From NCBI GenBank assembly GCA_003576695.1, contig QOZQ01000008.1:186001-250000 (forward strand): a DNA stretch of 64,000 nucleotides. Direction: 5' to 3'. Positions within the stretch are counted from its first letter, which is position 1. Every line of letters begins with the position of its first letter. The notes below the pieces were generated by a model. It searched no databases, was not told where the DNA came from, and worked only from the letters and a program-made list of their open reading frames with translations. Source of the stretch: Taklimakanibacter lacteus (lineage in GTDB: Bacteria > Pseudomonadota > Alphaproteobacteria > Rhizobiales > Aestuariivirgaceae). The translations under genes were made by a program, and so were the position numbers. Shown piece by piece: positions 17,719 through 26,637 of the stretch.

Positions 17719-19683
17719 CTACTGCTTGAGCGGCTCCAGTCCCTGGGCCGTCTTCGCCAGGCGCATCAGGTTGATGAACTCGGCGCGATAGCCGAAGGCG
17801 TCGGTTCCCTTGGCGGCTTGCGCCAGCGCGATCACGTCATCATAGGAATAGGACCTGGTATATTGCCCGCCGCGCAGAAGCTGCCCGAAGGCGGCGACCG
17901 CCGCCGAGAAGCGCGCTTCCTGCGGCGCCGCATCGACCGTGGCCGATGCTGCGCTCACCTTCACCGGCTCACTGATGAGCTTCGAGTCCTTTTCGCCCGG
18001 CAGCTTGTAGCGGATCTTGACGAAGCCATATTCATCCGCCCCGGCCTTTGCCGGCGTCTCGCTCGCCCCATAGCGCAGATCGTCGTTGAGCTTGGCCTTG
18101 GAATCCCGGGGCGTGATCTCATAGATCGCCGTCACCGTATGGCCGGAGCCGATATCGCCGGCATCGACCTTGTCGTTGTTGAAGTCTTCACGCTTCAGCA
18201 TCCGCGTCTCATAGCCGATGAGCCGGTATTCCGAGACCGTGTCGGGATTGAACTCGACCTGGATCTTGACGTCCTGCGCGATGGTGAACAGCGTCGAGCT
18301 CACCTCATCGACCAGCACCTTGCGCGCCTCGTTGATCGTGTCGATATAGGCGGCATTGCCATTGCCGTTCTGCGCCAGCGTCTGCATCATCTCGTCATTG
18401 TAGTTGCCGCGCCCGAAGCCCAGCACCGACAGGGTGACGCCGGTCTCGCGCTTGCGCTCGACGAAGCTCTTGAGTTCCTCGGGATCGGTGATGCCGACAT
18501 TGAAGTCGCCATCGGTCGCCAGGATCACCCGGTTGATGCCCGTCTTGTCGAAGCTCTGCTCGGCCAGCTGGTAGGCCTGGCGGATGCCCTCGGCGCCCGC
18601 CGTCGAGCCGCCCGCCATCAGCCGGTCGAGCGCGCCGATGATTTTCGCCTTGTCCTTCGCCTTGGTGGGCTCGAGCACCGTCCCGGCGCTGCCGGCATAG
18701 GTCACGATCGACACCGTGTCCTCAGGGCCCAGCGTCTCGACCAGCATTGTCATCGCATTCCGCAGCAAGGGCAGCTTGTCGGGTGAATCCATCGAGCCCG
18801 ACGTATCGATCAGGAAGACAAGGTTCGATTTGGGCTTTTCCTGGCCATTGAGCGCGAAGCCCTTGATGCCGACATGCATGAGCTTCGTGTCGGGATTCCA
18901 TGGGCTGGGGAAGACAGAGACATTCGTCTTGAAGGGCACGGCCTTGTCGACCGGCCCCGCATAGTCATAGGGGAAATAGTTGATCATCTCCTCGACCCGC
19001 ACCGCATCCTTCTGCGGCAGGACATTCTGGTTCAGCTCCGCCCGCACGAAGCTGTAGGACGACGTGTCGACATCGATCGAGAAGGTCGAGACCGGCTCGT
19101 CCCTGGCGATCTTCACCGGGTTGGTCTCGATATCGCTGAACTTGTCGCGGCCCTGATCCTGGTAATGGACCTGCGGCTGGTCGGCAGGCAAAGCGAGGCC
19201 AGGCGCCGGTGTCTTCTCGAGATAACCACTGATCGCGCCGGCATCGAACTCGACTGCTTTCTGCCGGGCCACCACTGTCGATGGCATGCTCGGCAGCGGT
19301 GCTGCTTCCTTCTTCGCGGGCTCTGGCGCCGGCGATGCCAGTTTCGCCTCTTCATCCTGATCGACGCCGGGCGTGAAGGGGATATTCTGCACCTCGTGCA
19401 ACAGCCCGCTATTGATCGCCACCAGCGAGATGACGGCAAGGCTCGCGCCGGCCATCAGGCCATGGCTCAACTTCAATCCATGCATTTTTGAGCTCCCGAA
19501 AAGAACACCCCTCACCCGCTCGATGAGACGGGGCCCAGATGCCTTTCCTTGGGACGCCTTCGAAAAATTCTCGTCATAGTGCGCCATCGCCGCAGCGATC
19601 CCGGCCGCCTTGGCCGCCGCATCCGGCTCGATCGCGGTTTCGGCACGGAAGCGCGCTTTGATATGGTCCAGTTCGTCAGTCAT
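17719..19683 (-). CDS. Membrane-anchored von Willebrand factor A protein (YfbK-like)
   Basis: 654-residue protein. Residues 1-70 are charged and helical and probably cytoplasmic; 75-94 form one membrane helix; then a linker rich in Pro/Ala/Glu. About 180-650 is the YfbK-type module: the N-terminal YfbK domain (FSIDVDTSSYSFVRAELN), a VWA domain with an intact MIDAS motif (LIDTSGSMDS, Asp293-Ser295-Ser297), and the C-terminal DUF3520-type domain. It would bind a divalent ion and a protein partner on the periplasmic side. Its start overlaps the end of the ECF sigma gene by 8 nt. The arrangement (cytoplasmic helical part, one membrane span, external sensor) resembles a membrane anti-sigma factor, which is an inference. 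Confidence 0.88.
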   Translation of the reverse strand: MTDELDHIKARFRAETAIEPDAAAKAAGIAAAMAHYDENFSKASQGKASGPRLIERVRGVLFGSSKMHGLKLSHGLMAGASLAVISLVAINSGLLHEVQNIPFTPGVDQDEEAKLASPAPEPAKKEAAPLPSMPSTVVARQKAVEFDAGAISGYLEKTPAPGLALPADQPQVHYQDQGRDKFSDIETNPVKIARDEPVSTFSIDVDTSSYSFVRAELNQNVLPQKDAVRVEEMINYFPYDYAGPVDKAVPFKTNVSVFPSPWNPDTKLMHVGIKGFALNGQEKPKSNLVFLIDTSGSMDSPDKLPLLRNAMTMLVETLGPEDTVSIVTYAGSAGTVLEPTKAKDKAKIIGALDRLMAGGSTAGAEGIRQAYQLAEQSFDKTGINRVILATDGDFNVGITDPEELKSFVERKRETGVTLSVLGFGRGNYNDEMMQTLAQNGNGNAAYIDTINEARKVLVDEVSSTLFTIAQDVKIQVEFNPDTVSEYRLIGYETRMLKREDFNNDKVDAGDIGSGHTVTAIYEITPRDSKAKLNDDLRYGASETPAKAGADEYGFVKIRYKLPGEKDSKLISEPVKVSAASATVDAAPQEARFSAAVAAFGQLLRGGQYTRSYSYDDVIALAQAAKGTDAFGYRAEFINLMRLAKTAQGLEPLKQ

Positions 19684-20212
19684 GGTCCGTCTTCGCCATC
19701 TCCGTCAGGTGCTTGCGCACCTCATGCATGCGCCAGGACACGGTCGCTTCCTTGATGCCGAGCACTTCGCCTGCCTGCGCGTGGCTCATATCCTCGGCGA
19801 GGACGAGCAGCGCCGTCTCCTTGAGATCGGGCTTGAGCCGGTCGATCGCCTGATAGAGCCAGCGGGTCCGCCGGTCGCTGTCGGCCCAGTCGGCGCTGCG
19901 CCCGGCCTCGACCTCGACAAAGGCGGCCTGCATCCTGGCGACGCTCCTGTGCCGCCGGGCCCGGTCGCGGCAATGGTTGAGCGCCAGCTGATAAAGCCAG
20001 GTCGAGAAGCGGCTGCGGCCGCCGAAGCTCGTGATCTTGCGCGCCAGCGCCATGGCCATCTCCTGGGCGGCGTCCTCGGCCTCAGCCCTGCTGCCCAGGA
20101 GGCGGTAGGCGACCCGGTAAAGCATGCCGTAATGCCGCTCCAGCAGAAGCCGGAACGCGGCACGGTCGCCGTCCTGCGCAAGCCGGACAAGATCGAGGTC
20201 GCTCGCACTCAT
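19676..20212 (-). CDS. ECF-family RNA polymerase sigma factor
   Basis: 178-residue sigma factor with region 2 (FRLLLERHYGMLYRVAYRLL, AEDAAQEMAMALAR, RFSTWLYQLALNHCRDRAR) and region 4 (AEDMSHAQAGEVLGIKEATV, SWRMHEVRKHL). It would direct RNA polymerase to a small regulon. It is cotranscribed and overlaps by 8 nt with the VWA membrane gene, its likely regulator or output. The caspase-like gene upstream on the same strand (57 nt apart) may belong to the same unit. Confidence 0.93.
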   Translation of the reverse strand: MSASDLDLVRLAQDGDRAAFRLLLERHYGMLYRVAYRLLGSRAEAEDAAQEMAMALARKITSFGGRSRFSTWLYQLALNHCRDRARRHRSVARMQAAFVEVEAGRSADWADSDRRTRWLYQAIDRLKPDLKETALLVLAEDMSHAQAGEVLGIKEATVSWRMHEVRKHLTEMAKTDHD

Positions 20213-20268
20213 GTCTGCAGGGTTTGACGGACGCCGATGGCGAAAGCTTGGGGTGGCCGGAAAATATT

Positions 20269-21981
20269 TCAGGGCCCGATGCCGGCGATCAGATCAGGCT
20301 CGATCCTGAAGACGATGTCGCCGCTGTCCGAATCCGGGATGATGATCGTATCGCTTTGGGGGGTCTGGGGGAGATCCGTCCCGTAAGTAGCATCGACGAT
20401 GTCCTGCTTCAGGAAATCGCCCAGTTCCGCGCCGGTGATGAGATCGTCCCGGTCCCCGACCTTGACGTCGCCGCGCAGCACCCGGGTAAATTGCCGGGTG
20501 AAGCGGCTTTCGGCCGGGACCTCCTGGTTCTCGGAACCCGCCGTTATCACCCGGCGCACCGGCGCAAGATGGAGATGGATCTCCCAGGGTTTGATCGCCT
20601 CGTCGCCCTTCTTCTCCATCATCCGCAGCGCCACACCGGAGAAGCAGCTGTCGAACACCCACAGCACATGCTTGGCCTCCATCAGTTCCGACCATTCGGC
20701 GATGCGACTCATATTGAGCGCCGTATTGGCGAAGGGGATGGGGCTGTCGATGTGATGCGGAGCATCCTTCGGAATGAACCACCCCACCTTCTTCCTCGTC
20801 AGCTTGTTCTCGATCGTGATACCGTGGCCCGAGAAAAAGAACAGCAGCCGCGCATTCGTCTTGGAGCCGTGCTCATTGACGAAGTCCTTGATCGCGGTCT
20901 CCAGTGCCCGGCCGGTCGGGTCGAGGAGCGTCTTCACCTTGAATCCGTGCATGATCTCGAGCGTCCGTCCCAGCTCATCGATCTCCTCGCCGACCGCGGG
21001 CAGGTCGCGCCATGCCTTCAGGGTTTCGTCGTAGTGGCTGACGCCGACGAGAAGCGCGTAGCTGCCGTCCTCATAGGTTGCCACCATCTCGCCGGGTTGC
21101 GCCTCGTAGAGCACTTCGGCGGCGCGGGTCTTGGCGTCCTTCTCCGGCACAATGGGAGCGGTCGCGACGGCATTGAAGTAGAAAGGCTCGATCAGGCCTG
21201 TCTGGACCCAGGGATTTTGATAGCCGTTCGTCGAGGCCAGCACGTCGTCACGCACCAGCCTGGCGAATTCCAGGAATTCGAGACCGGGAGTTTTCAGATT
21301 CTTGGCCAGCGCCAGCGCGAAGGGACCGTTGCTGCCTGATCCATCGAGCGCCTGCCGCCCGGGCGCGGTCGCATACATCACCACCATGCGGCGACGACCG
21401 ACATCGACTGGCGCGAGACCGCGTTGTGCATCGAGCCTGACTGCGCCACGGGTCGTCGAGGCGGCCGCGAAAGGATTGTCGTTGCACGCATCGAAGAACA
21501 TGAGGAATGTCGCCGCCGCATTGGCGCTCCCCAGCCTGTCGATCAACTGAGTCAGGCTGACGCCTTCAAGTTCCAGATCCGCCTCAGTCGTGATCGCGGC
21601 GTCACGCGGGATGAGATAGTTCGTGCCGTCCACCTGGATGCCCTGTCCTGCATAGTAGACGACCACGATCGGATCCGGGACTTCGGCGATCTGTGCGGCA
21701 AATTCTACGATCCCTCGGCGCAATTCGGCATTGGAAGGGTTGGTCAGCGACGTGACCTCAAACCCCACATCCAAGAGGCTATCCGTTATCAGGCGGCCAT
21801 CATTGGCGGCGTTCTTCAGCGCCGGAAGTGGATGGTAGTCCGAGATGCCGATGACGAGCGCCAGGCGGGGACGTTCGGCCGCCTCTGCTGGGCCGATCCC
21901 GGTCAGCATGACGAAAGCCACGAACAAAAGTCCGGCCATCCATATGGGAACTTTGGTCAGCTGAGCCGTCACTGCCGTCAT
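20269..21981 (-). CDS. Secreted double caspase-like (peptidase C14) protein, first domain lacks catalytic His
   Basis: 570 residues. A signal peptide or anchor (about 10-35, ending PAEAAE) leads to two caspase-fold domains in tandem. Domain 1 (38-270) starts RLALVIGISDYHPLPAL and has the Cys loop FFDACNDNPF (Cys166), but the His loop reads YYAGQGIQ, with Gln113 (codon CAG at 21643-21645) where the catalytic His should be. Domain 2 (305-535) starts YALLVGVSHYD and has both residues: FFFSGHG (His386) and VFDSCFSG (Cys446). So one half looks inactive and the other active, a pseudoenzyme-enzyme pair in one chain. Likely periplasmic. Neighbours are the sigma/VWA pair. Substrate unknown. Confidence 0.88.
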   Translation of the reverse strand: MTAVTAQLTKVPIWMAGLLFVAFVMLTGIGPAEAAERPRLALVIGISDYHPLPALKNAANDGRLITDSLLDVGFEVTSLTNPSNAELRRGIVEFAAQIAEVPDPIVVVYYAGQGIQVDGTNYLIPRDAAITTEADLELEGVSLTQLIDRLGSANAAATFLMFFDACNDNPFAAASTTRGAVRLDAQRGLAPVDVGRRRMVVMYATAPGRQALDGSGSNGPFALALAKNLKTPGLEFLEFARLVRDDVLASTNGYQNPWVQTGLIEPFYFNAVATAPIVPEKDAKTRAAEVLYEAQPGEMVATYEDGSYALLVGVSHYDETLKAWRDLPAVGEEIDELGRTLEIMHGFKVKTLLDPTGRALETAIKDFVNEHGSKTNARLLFFFSGHGITIENKLTRKKVGWFIPKDAPHHIDSPIPFANTALNMSRIAEWSELMEAKHVLWVFDSCFSGVALRMMEKKGDEAIKPWEIHLHLAPVRRVITAGSENQEVPAESRFTRQFTRVLRGDVKVGDRDDLITGAELGDFLKQDIVDATYGTDLPQTPQSDTIIIPDSDSGDIVFRIEPDLIAGIGP

Positions 21982-22111
21982 CTACCTCGCCATTGGACCA
22001 TCAGATTATGTCCGGCTCGTGGAGTCAATATGGCCCGATGCTGGATTTTCCCTCGCTCTCGCCCTTTCGATTTGATAGACCGCGCAGGTCAGAAATCGCA
22101 CGAGCTCTCTT

Positions 22112-23413
22112 ATGATTCCGCGTTATACCCGCCCCGAAATGGCCGCCGTCTGGGAGCCCCAGACCCGTTTCCGCATCTGGTTCGAGATCGAGGCCCATGC
22201 CGCGGACGCCATGGCCGAGCTGGGCATCATCCCCAGAAAGGCGGCCGAGGCCATCTGGGCCAAGGGCCGCGACGCCCAATTCGACGTCGCTCGCATCGAT
22301 GCGATCGAACGCGAGACCAGGCACGATGTCATCGCCTTCCTGACCCATCTCGCCGAGATCGTCGGTCCCGATGCGCGTTTCGTGCATCAGGGCATGACGT
22401 CCTCCGACGTGCTCGACACCTGCCTCAATGTCCAATTGTGCCGGGCGGCCGACCTCCTCCTTGCCGATCTCGACGACCTGCTCGTGGCGCTCGAGCGCCG
22501 CGCCAGGGAGCACCGCAACACGCTCACCATTGGCCGCAGCCACGGCATCCATGCCGAGCCCACGACCTTCGGCGTCAAGCTGGCTTTCGCCTATGCCGAG
22601 TTCAGCCGCGCCAAGGAGCGCCTCGCTTTCGCCCGCATGGAGGTCGCGACCTGCGCCATTTCGGGGGCGGTCGGCACTTTCGCCAATATCGACCCGCGCG
22701 TTGAGGAGCATGTCGCCAGGAAGATGGGCCTGACGCCCGAACCGGTCTCGACCCAGGTCATCCCGCGCGACCGGCATGCGATGTTCTTCTCGGTGCTGGC
22801 CGTCATCGCCAGCTCGGTCGAGCGCCTGGCCACGGAAATCCGCCATCTGCAGCGCACCGAGGTGCTGGAGGCGGAGGAATTCTTCTCGCCCGGCCAGAAG
22901 GGCTCATCCGCCATGCCGCATAAGCGCAACCCGGTGCTGTCGGAAAATCTGACCGGCCTTGCCCGTCTGGTTCGCTCGGCCGCGGTGCCGGCGCTCGAGA
23001 ATGTGGCGCTCTGGCATGAGCGCGACATCTCGCACTCATCCGTCGAGCGCGGCATCGCGCCCGATGCCACCGTGCATCTCGATTTCGCCTTGCGCCGCCT
23101 CACCGGCCTCATCGACAAGCTTCTCGTCTATCCGCAGAACATGAAGAAGAATCTCGACCGGCTCGGCGGTCTCATCCATTCGCAGCGCGTGATGCTGGCG
23201 CTCACCCAGAAAGGCATGGCGCGCGAGGAAGCCTATGCCGCGGTCCAGCGCAACGCCATGCCGGTGTGGCGCGGCGAAGGCAATTTCCTGACCCTTCTCC
23301 AAGCCGACAAGGACGTGACGGCGAAGCTCTCCAAGGCCGAGCTCGCCGAGCTCTTCGACCTTGGCTACCACACCAAGCATGTCGACACGATCTTCAAGCG
23401 GGTCTTCGGCTAG
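22112..23413 (+). CDS. purB: Adenylosuccinate lyase
   Basis: 433-residue enzyme of the fumarase/aspartase superfamily. It splits SAICAR to AICAR and adenylosuccinate to AMP, both releasing fumarate, in purine synthesis. Visible signatures: MIPRYTRPEMAAVWEPQTRF start, FVHQGMTSSDVLDTC, TIGRSHGIHAEPTTFG with the catalytic His, and the signature loop GSSAMPHKRNPVLSEN. Length is usual for the bacterial form. It stands alone between the divergent caspase gene and the L,D-transpeptidase, about 4 kb from the purC cluster. Confidence 0.97.
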   Translation: MIPRYTRPEMAAVWEPQTRFRIWFEIEAHAADAMAELGIIPRKAAEAIWAKGRDAQFDVARIDAIERETRHDVIAFLTHLAEIVGPDARFVHQGMTSSDVLDTCLNVQLCRAADLLLADLDDLLVALERRAREHRNTLTIGRSHGIHAEPTTFGVKLAFAYAEFSRAKERLAFARMEVATCAISGAVGTFANIDPRVEEHVARKMGLTPEPVSTQVIPRDRHAMFFSVLAVIASSVERLATEIRHLQRTEVLEAEEFFSPGQKGSSAMPHKRNPVLSENLTGLARLVRSAAVPALENVALWHERDISHSSVERGIAPDATVHLDFALRRLTGLIDKLLVYPQNMKKNLDRLGGLIHSQRVMLALTQKGMAREEAYAAVQRNAMPVWRGEGNFLTLLQADKDVTAKLSKAELAELFDLGYHTKHVDTIFKRVFG

Positions 23414-23510
23414 CATGATCCGGAAAAGTGGAAACCGGTTTTCCGGAAAAATCATGCGCAAACAAAAAGCCAGAGCGTAATGGCGACTCGACGAAAAGCC
23501 ATCATGCTCT
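23412..23510. repeat. 99-bp rhizobial palindromic repeat, copy 1
   Basis: Begins inside the purB stop codon with AGCATGATCCGGAAAAG. Two hairpins are visible: TCCGGAAAA with TTTTCCGGA, and AGAGCGTAATGGC with GCCATCATGCTCT. The copy at 47343-47441 differs at only two positions. It probably also ends purB transcription. Confidence 0.88.
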
Positions 23511-23585
23511 TGAGTATCGGACCGATGGAACGTCCGGCGCCCGCCTGTCACGCTCGGCCGGTACGCACGCTCGCTGACATGCTGG

Positions 23586-24035
23586 TCAGTTGGTGATGAC
23601 GATCCGCGTGCTGCCCTTGCCATAGCGCTGCACGAGGCTGAAGAGCCTGGCGGCATTGCCGGGCGCCAGCCGGATACAGCCATGCGAGGCCGGCCGGCCG
23701 AGCGAGCGCACATAGCCGGTGCCATGGATGGCATAGCCGCCCTTGAAGAAGATCGAATGCGGCATCGGCGAATTGTCGTATTTGCTCGAATAATGCATGC
23801 GCTTCAGCATGAAGGGCCGGTAGGACCCGCGCGGCGTCCAGTAGCCGCGCCGCGCCGTCGAGACGCGCCAGGTCGCATAGGGCCAGCCATTGACCGAGAC
23901 CGACATGGTCTGGCTCGATATGTCGATCCTGACCGCGACTTTGGCTTGCGCCGCCGAAGCCATTATGAAGAGGCCCAGGAAACCCGCAGCGGCAACCGAG
24001 GCGATTTTCCGGAAGAATCCAGTACCCATACGCAT
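23586..24035 (-). CDS. L,D-transpeptidase (YkuD/ErfK family)
   Basis: 149-residue exported enzyme that cross-links peptidoglycan peptides or attaches proteins to them through an active-site Cys. A signal peptide covers about residues 1-32 (ASAAQA). The catalytic signature HGTGYVRSLGRPASHGCIRL holds the His and Cys. The protein is just the YkuD domain with no LysM or PG-binding extra. The ATG at 24035 is favoured (GAGGG 9 nt upstream); a GTG at 24041 is possible. Confidence 0.93.
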   Translation of the reverse strand: MRMGTGFFRKIASVAAAGFLGLFIMASAAQAKVAVRIDISSQTMSVSVNGWPYATWRVSTARRGYWTPRGSYRPFMLKRMHYSSKYDNSPMPHSIFFKGGYAIHGTGYVRSLGRPASHGCIRLAPGNAARLFSLVQRYGKGSTRIVITN

Positions 24036-24572
24036 GTTCACTAGCCCTCAGTAATCTCAGCCCGAATAGGCCGATAGGAAAGCATGACTCGCCTTAGGCT
24101 TTCAACAGTCGTTTCCTTCACGTCACCGTGATTATTCCTACCGCATTCCTCCGGGAACAGATTGAATTTCCAGAAATATGTTTAAGGGCTCATTCCTTAC
24201 GGGCGCAGAATGCGAATAAATCCCGGGGGGTGCCCGTTCAGGCGATGATTCCCGGCATGTCCACAATCTTCAAAGCTTGCGCGCCGGTGCAAGGCAGTGA
24301 TCAGCGCCGCTTGCCTTTGCGGACAGTCGTCCGGTACATTTTTTTTCGAGGACGAAGGATGGGATTTCGATGCAAGGCCTGGGAATTTTCACAAGACTGA
24401 AGCCGCCGCGTTCCGAACCGGAAAATTCCCTGCTCCGGCGCGATCTGGCGAACCAACCCATTGATATTGCTGAAGCGGGAGTCTTTTTGCGAAAAGTCCC
24501 TGAAAATCCCTGTAATTCCCTGTATTTCAGGACGGCGAGACGGGTGCCGCGAACGTAAGTTTATTCCCAGGC
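24036..24572. other. 537-bp intergenic region without a supported gene
   Basis: Between two genes on the minus strand. Frames at 24128-24400 and 24370-24558 lack protein-like composition and a good ribosome site, so I do not call them. The right half holds a cluster of AT-rich words: AAAATTCCCTG (about 24421), GAAAATCCCTG (about 24499), TAATTCCCTG (about 24510) and TATTTCAGGA, a dispersed motif type often seen between rhizobial genes. It also contains an 8-T run near 24340. Nothing else recognised. Confidence 0.6.
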
Positions 24573-25811
24573 TTAGTCGAACAAGAACTCGCGGCCGACC
24601 TTGACGCGCCTTACCCCGTCATAGGCGATGATGTCGGCCGTCGCATAGGTCTCGGACAGGGTCGCGGGCAGGAAGCTGCCGGTGCCGACGACATCGAGCG
24701 GCGCCTTGGCGGCGCCCATGACCTGGCATTTCTGCGGATCGAAGCCGGAGGACGCGACGATCTGCGCATCGCGATAGCCGGCCTCATCGAGCGCCAGGCG
24801 CACATGGATGATGGAGGCGACCGACACGCCCTTGCCGAACAGGATGCGCCGCACCTTGTCGACCAGGATATTGCCGGGATCGAGCTGGAAGGCGCGCCCG
24901 CCCAACACTTGTTCGACGATGTTGTATTCGCCCGAGACGCCGAGCCAGTGGCCGACGCGCTCGACCGATTTCTCATAGTCGAGCCCTTCGGCGAAGCGCC
25001 CGCCATGCGTGTCGAGGCGCACGCCGAAGGTCTTGCCCTTCTCGTCGAGCTTCTCTTCCTCGTAGAACCACCTGGCGCAGCGCAAGGCGTCGGTGATCTC
25101 CTCGCCCGTATAGTCGACCAGCGCGATCAGTGTCTTGGCGTCGGGGATCGTGGCGTTGAAGAGCTTCATCGCTTCCAGCACGTCGCCGCCGGTATAGCCG
25201 ACGAGCGCATGCGGCATGGTGCCCATGCCCTGGTCGGCGCCGAACAAGGGCGCGGTCAGATCCTGCGAGGACCCGACGAAGCCCTTGACCTTGGGATCGG
25301 CGCGGCGCGCCGCTTCGCTGCCGATCGCCGCGCCATAGGCGGCGAGGATGTTCATCTCGGCGCCGCTCGCATGGCGCGCATGCATGTCCATGAAGCCGGC
25401 GGTCGGGATGGCGCGGCACATCTCATAGGCGTTGTTCGCCGACACGCAGGGAAAGCCCGTCTTCTGCAGGAGCAGCGTCTCGATCTCCGAGAGCTTCGCC
25501 ATGGAGCCGGTGATCTCCATCATCTTCATTTCCGACGGAACCAGGTCGCCCTCGTTGAAGAAGCGCTGCACCTTGGTGCCGGGTGCCAGGCGGTTGATGA
25601 TGCGGATGGTGGGTTCGAGCGCCGCGACGACGCGCCTTCGCATGAACACCGCGAAGGTCACTTGCGCGTCGCCATGCGCCTTCACGATGCGCGACGTATT
25701 GGTGAAATACTTGTCGGTCTGGGCTTCGATCGGGCCAGCGCTCAGACAGATATCGACGATCCGGTCCAGGACCTCGTCGCGCCTGGCGGTCAGGGGAGTT
25801 CGCTGATCCAT
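24573..25811 (-). CDS. Nicotinate phosphoribosyltransferase family protein
   Basis: 412-residue soluble enzyme resembling nicotinate phosphoribosyltransferase, which makes nicotinate mononucleotide from nicotinate and PRPP in NAD salvage. Supporting segments are DICLSAGPIEAQTDKYF, FFNEGDLVPSEMKMM, GFVGSSQDLTAPLFGADQG, FGVRLDTHGG and the late IVASSGFDP barrel strand. The DKYF and LDTHGG patterns fit the alpha/beta-barrel active site. The annotated frame continues to 26108 opposite nothing, but the ATG at 25811 starts the recognisable protein. Last of three genes with the aldolase (49-nt gap) and zeta-subunit genes. A related phosphoribosyltransferase with another substrate is possible. Confidence 0.78.
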   Translation of the reverse strand: MDQRTPLTARRDEVLDRIVDICLSAGPIEAQTDKYFTNTSRIVKAHGDAQVTFAVFMRRRVVAALEPTIRIINRLAPGTKVQRFFNEGDLVPSEMKMMEITGSMAKLSEIETLLLQKTGFPCVSANNAYEMCRAIPTAGFMDMHARHASGAEMNILAAYGAAIGSEAARRADPKVKGFVGSSQDLTAPLFGADQGMGTMPHALVGYTGGDVLEAMKLFNATIPDAKTLIALVDYTGEEITDALRCARWFYEEEKLDEKGKTFGVRLDTHGGRFAEGLDYEKSVERVGHWLGVSGEYNIVEQVLGGRAFQLDPGNILVDKVRRILFGKGVSVASIIHVRLALDEAGYRDAQIVASSGFDPQKCQVMGAAKAPLDVVGTGSFLPATLSETYATADIIAYDGVRRVKVGREFLFD

Positions 25812-25860
25812 AACAATGCCTCTCTGCCAGCCCGGATTGTGGACGCTAACGGAATAGGCG

Positions 25861-26628
25861 TCAAATCTCGGCCATCTGATCCTGCAACGCCTTGGCGCCC
25901 GCCGCCATGAGCCCGACATCGGTGGCCGCTGCGATGAAACGGAAGCCATGCCCGGCGAAGACAGCGCAAGCCTGGGGCGAGCCGCCGAACGCGCCCGGCA
26001 CCAGCCCGTTCTTTTTCGCCGCCGCGGCGATCGATTTGATCGCGGCCTCGAGCTTGGGGATCTTGAGGTCCTTGCCGAGGCCGAAGCCGAGCGAGATCGA
26101 CAGATCATTGGGGCCGACGAACAGGCCGTCGAGGCCCGGCGTCGCCGCGATGGCGTCGAGATTGCCGAGCGCTTCCTCGGTCTCGATCATCGCGAAGACC
26201 ATGGTGCGGCGGTTGGCTTCCTTGAGATAGTCCGCCGGCACGACGCCCGCCGCCTGGACCGCCGCATAGCCGCCCCAGCTGCGCATGCCCTGGGGCGCGT
26301 ATTTCGCCGCCTTGACCAGCGCCTGGGCCTGGTTCGCCGTGTTGACCATGGGCGCGATGACCACCGATGCGCCGGCATCGAGCGCCTGCCCGACAAGTCC
26401 CGGATCGTTCCACAGGATGCGCAGGATGAGCGGCTTGCCGGTCTGGGTGATCGCCGGCGACATGGAAGCGACATCGGTGAAGCCCGCAAGGCCGTGCTGC
26501 ATGTCGATGCAGACACCCTCATAGGGAAGCCTCGCCACCTGCCCTGCGACAATTGCGCCCGGCAGCGTCATCCAGCTGAAATAGAACGGTTCGGACTTGG
26601 CGAGCCTTGCCCTGAGATCGACGCTCAT
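25861..26628 (-). CDS. HpcH/HpaI-type class II aldolase
   Basis: 255-residue metal-dependent pyruvate aldolase of the HpcH/HpaI family, cleaving or forming 2-oxo-3-deoxy acids. Seen: FYFSWMTLPGAIVAGQVARL, EGVCIDMQHGLAGF (catalytic His of the family), LRILWNDPGLVGQALDAGA, FAMIETEEALGNL (metal Glu) and GLFVGPNDLSISLGFG (metal Asp). Specific substrate, for example 2-oxo-3-deoxy-rhamnonate or 4-hydroxy-2-oxo acids, cannot be told. Nine nt after the zeta-subunit gene on the same strand. Confidence 0.88.
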   Translation of the reverse strand: MSVDLRARLAKSEPFYFSWMTLPGAIVAGQVARLPYEGVCIDMQHGLAGFTDVASMSPAITQTGKPLILRILWNDPGLVGQALDAGASVVIAPMVNTANQAQALVKAAKYAPQGMRSWGGYAAVQAAGVVPADYLKEANRRTMVFAMIETEEALGNLDAIAATPGLDGLFVGPNDLSISLGFGLGKDLKIPKLEAAIKSIAAAAKKNGLVPGAFGGSPQACAVFAGHGFRFIAAATDVGLMAAGAKALQDQMAEI

Positions 26629-26637
26629 CGGGATGCC

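Noticed and set aside
24128-24558. Two short plus-strand frames in the 537-bp gap
   Set aside because: No ribosome site, no protein-like pattern, and they cross motif-rich intergenic sequence.
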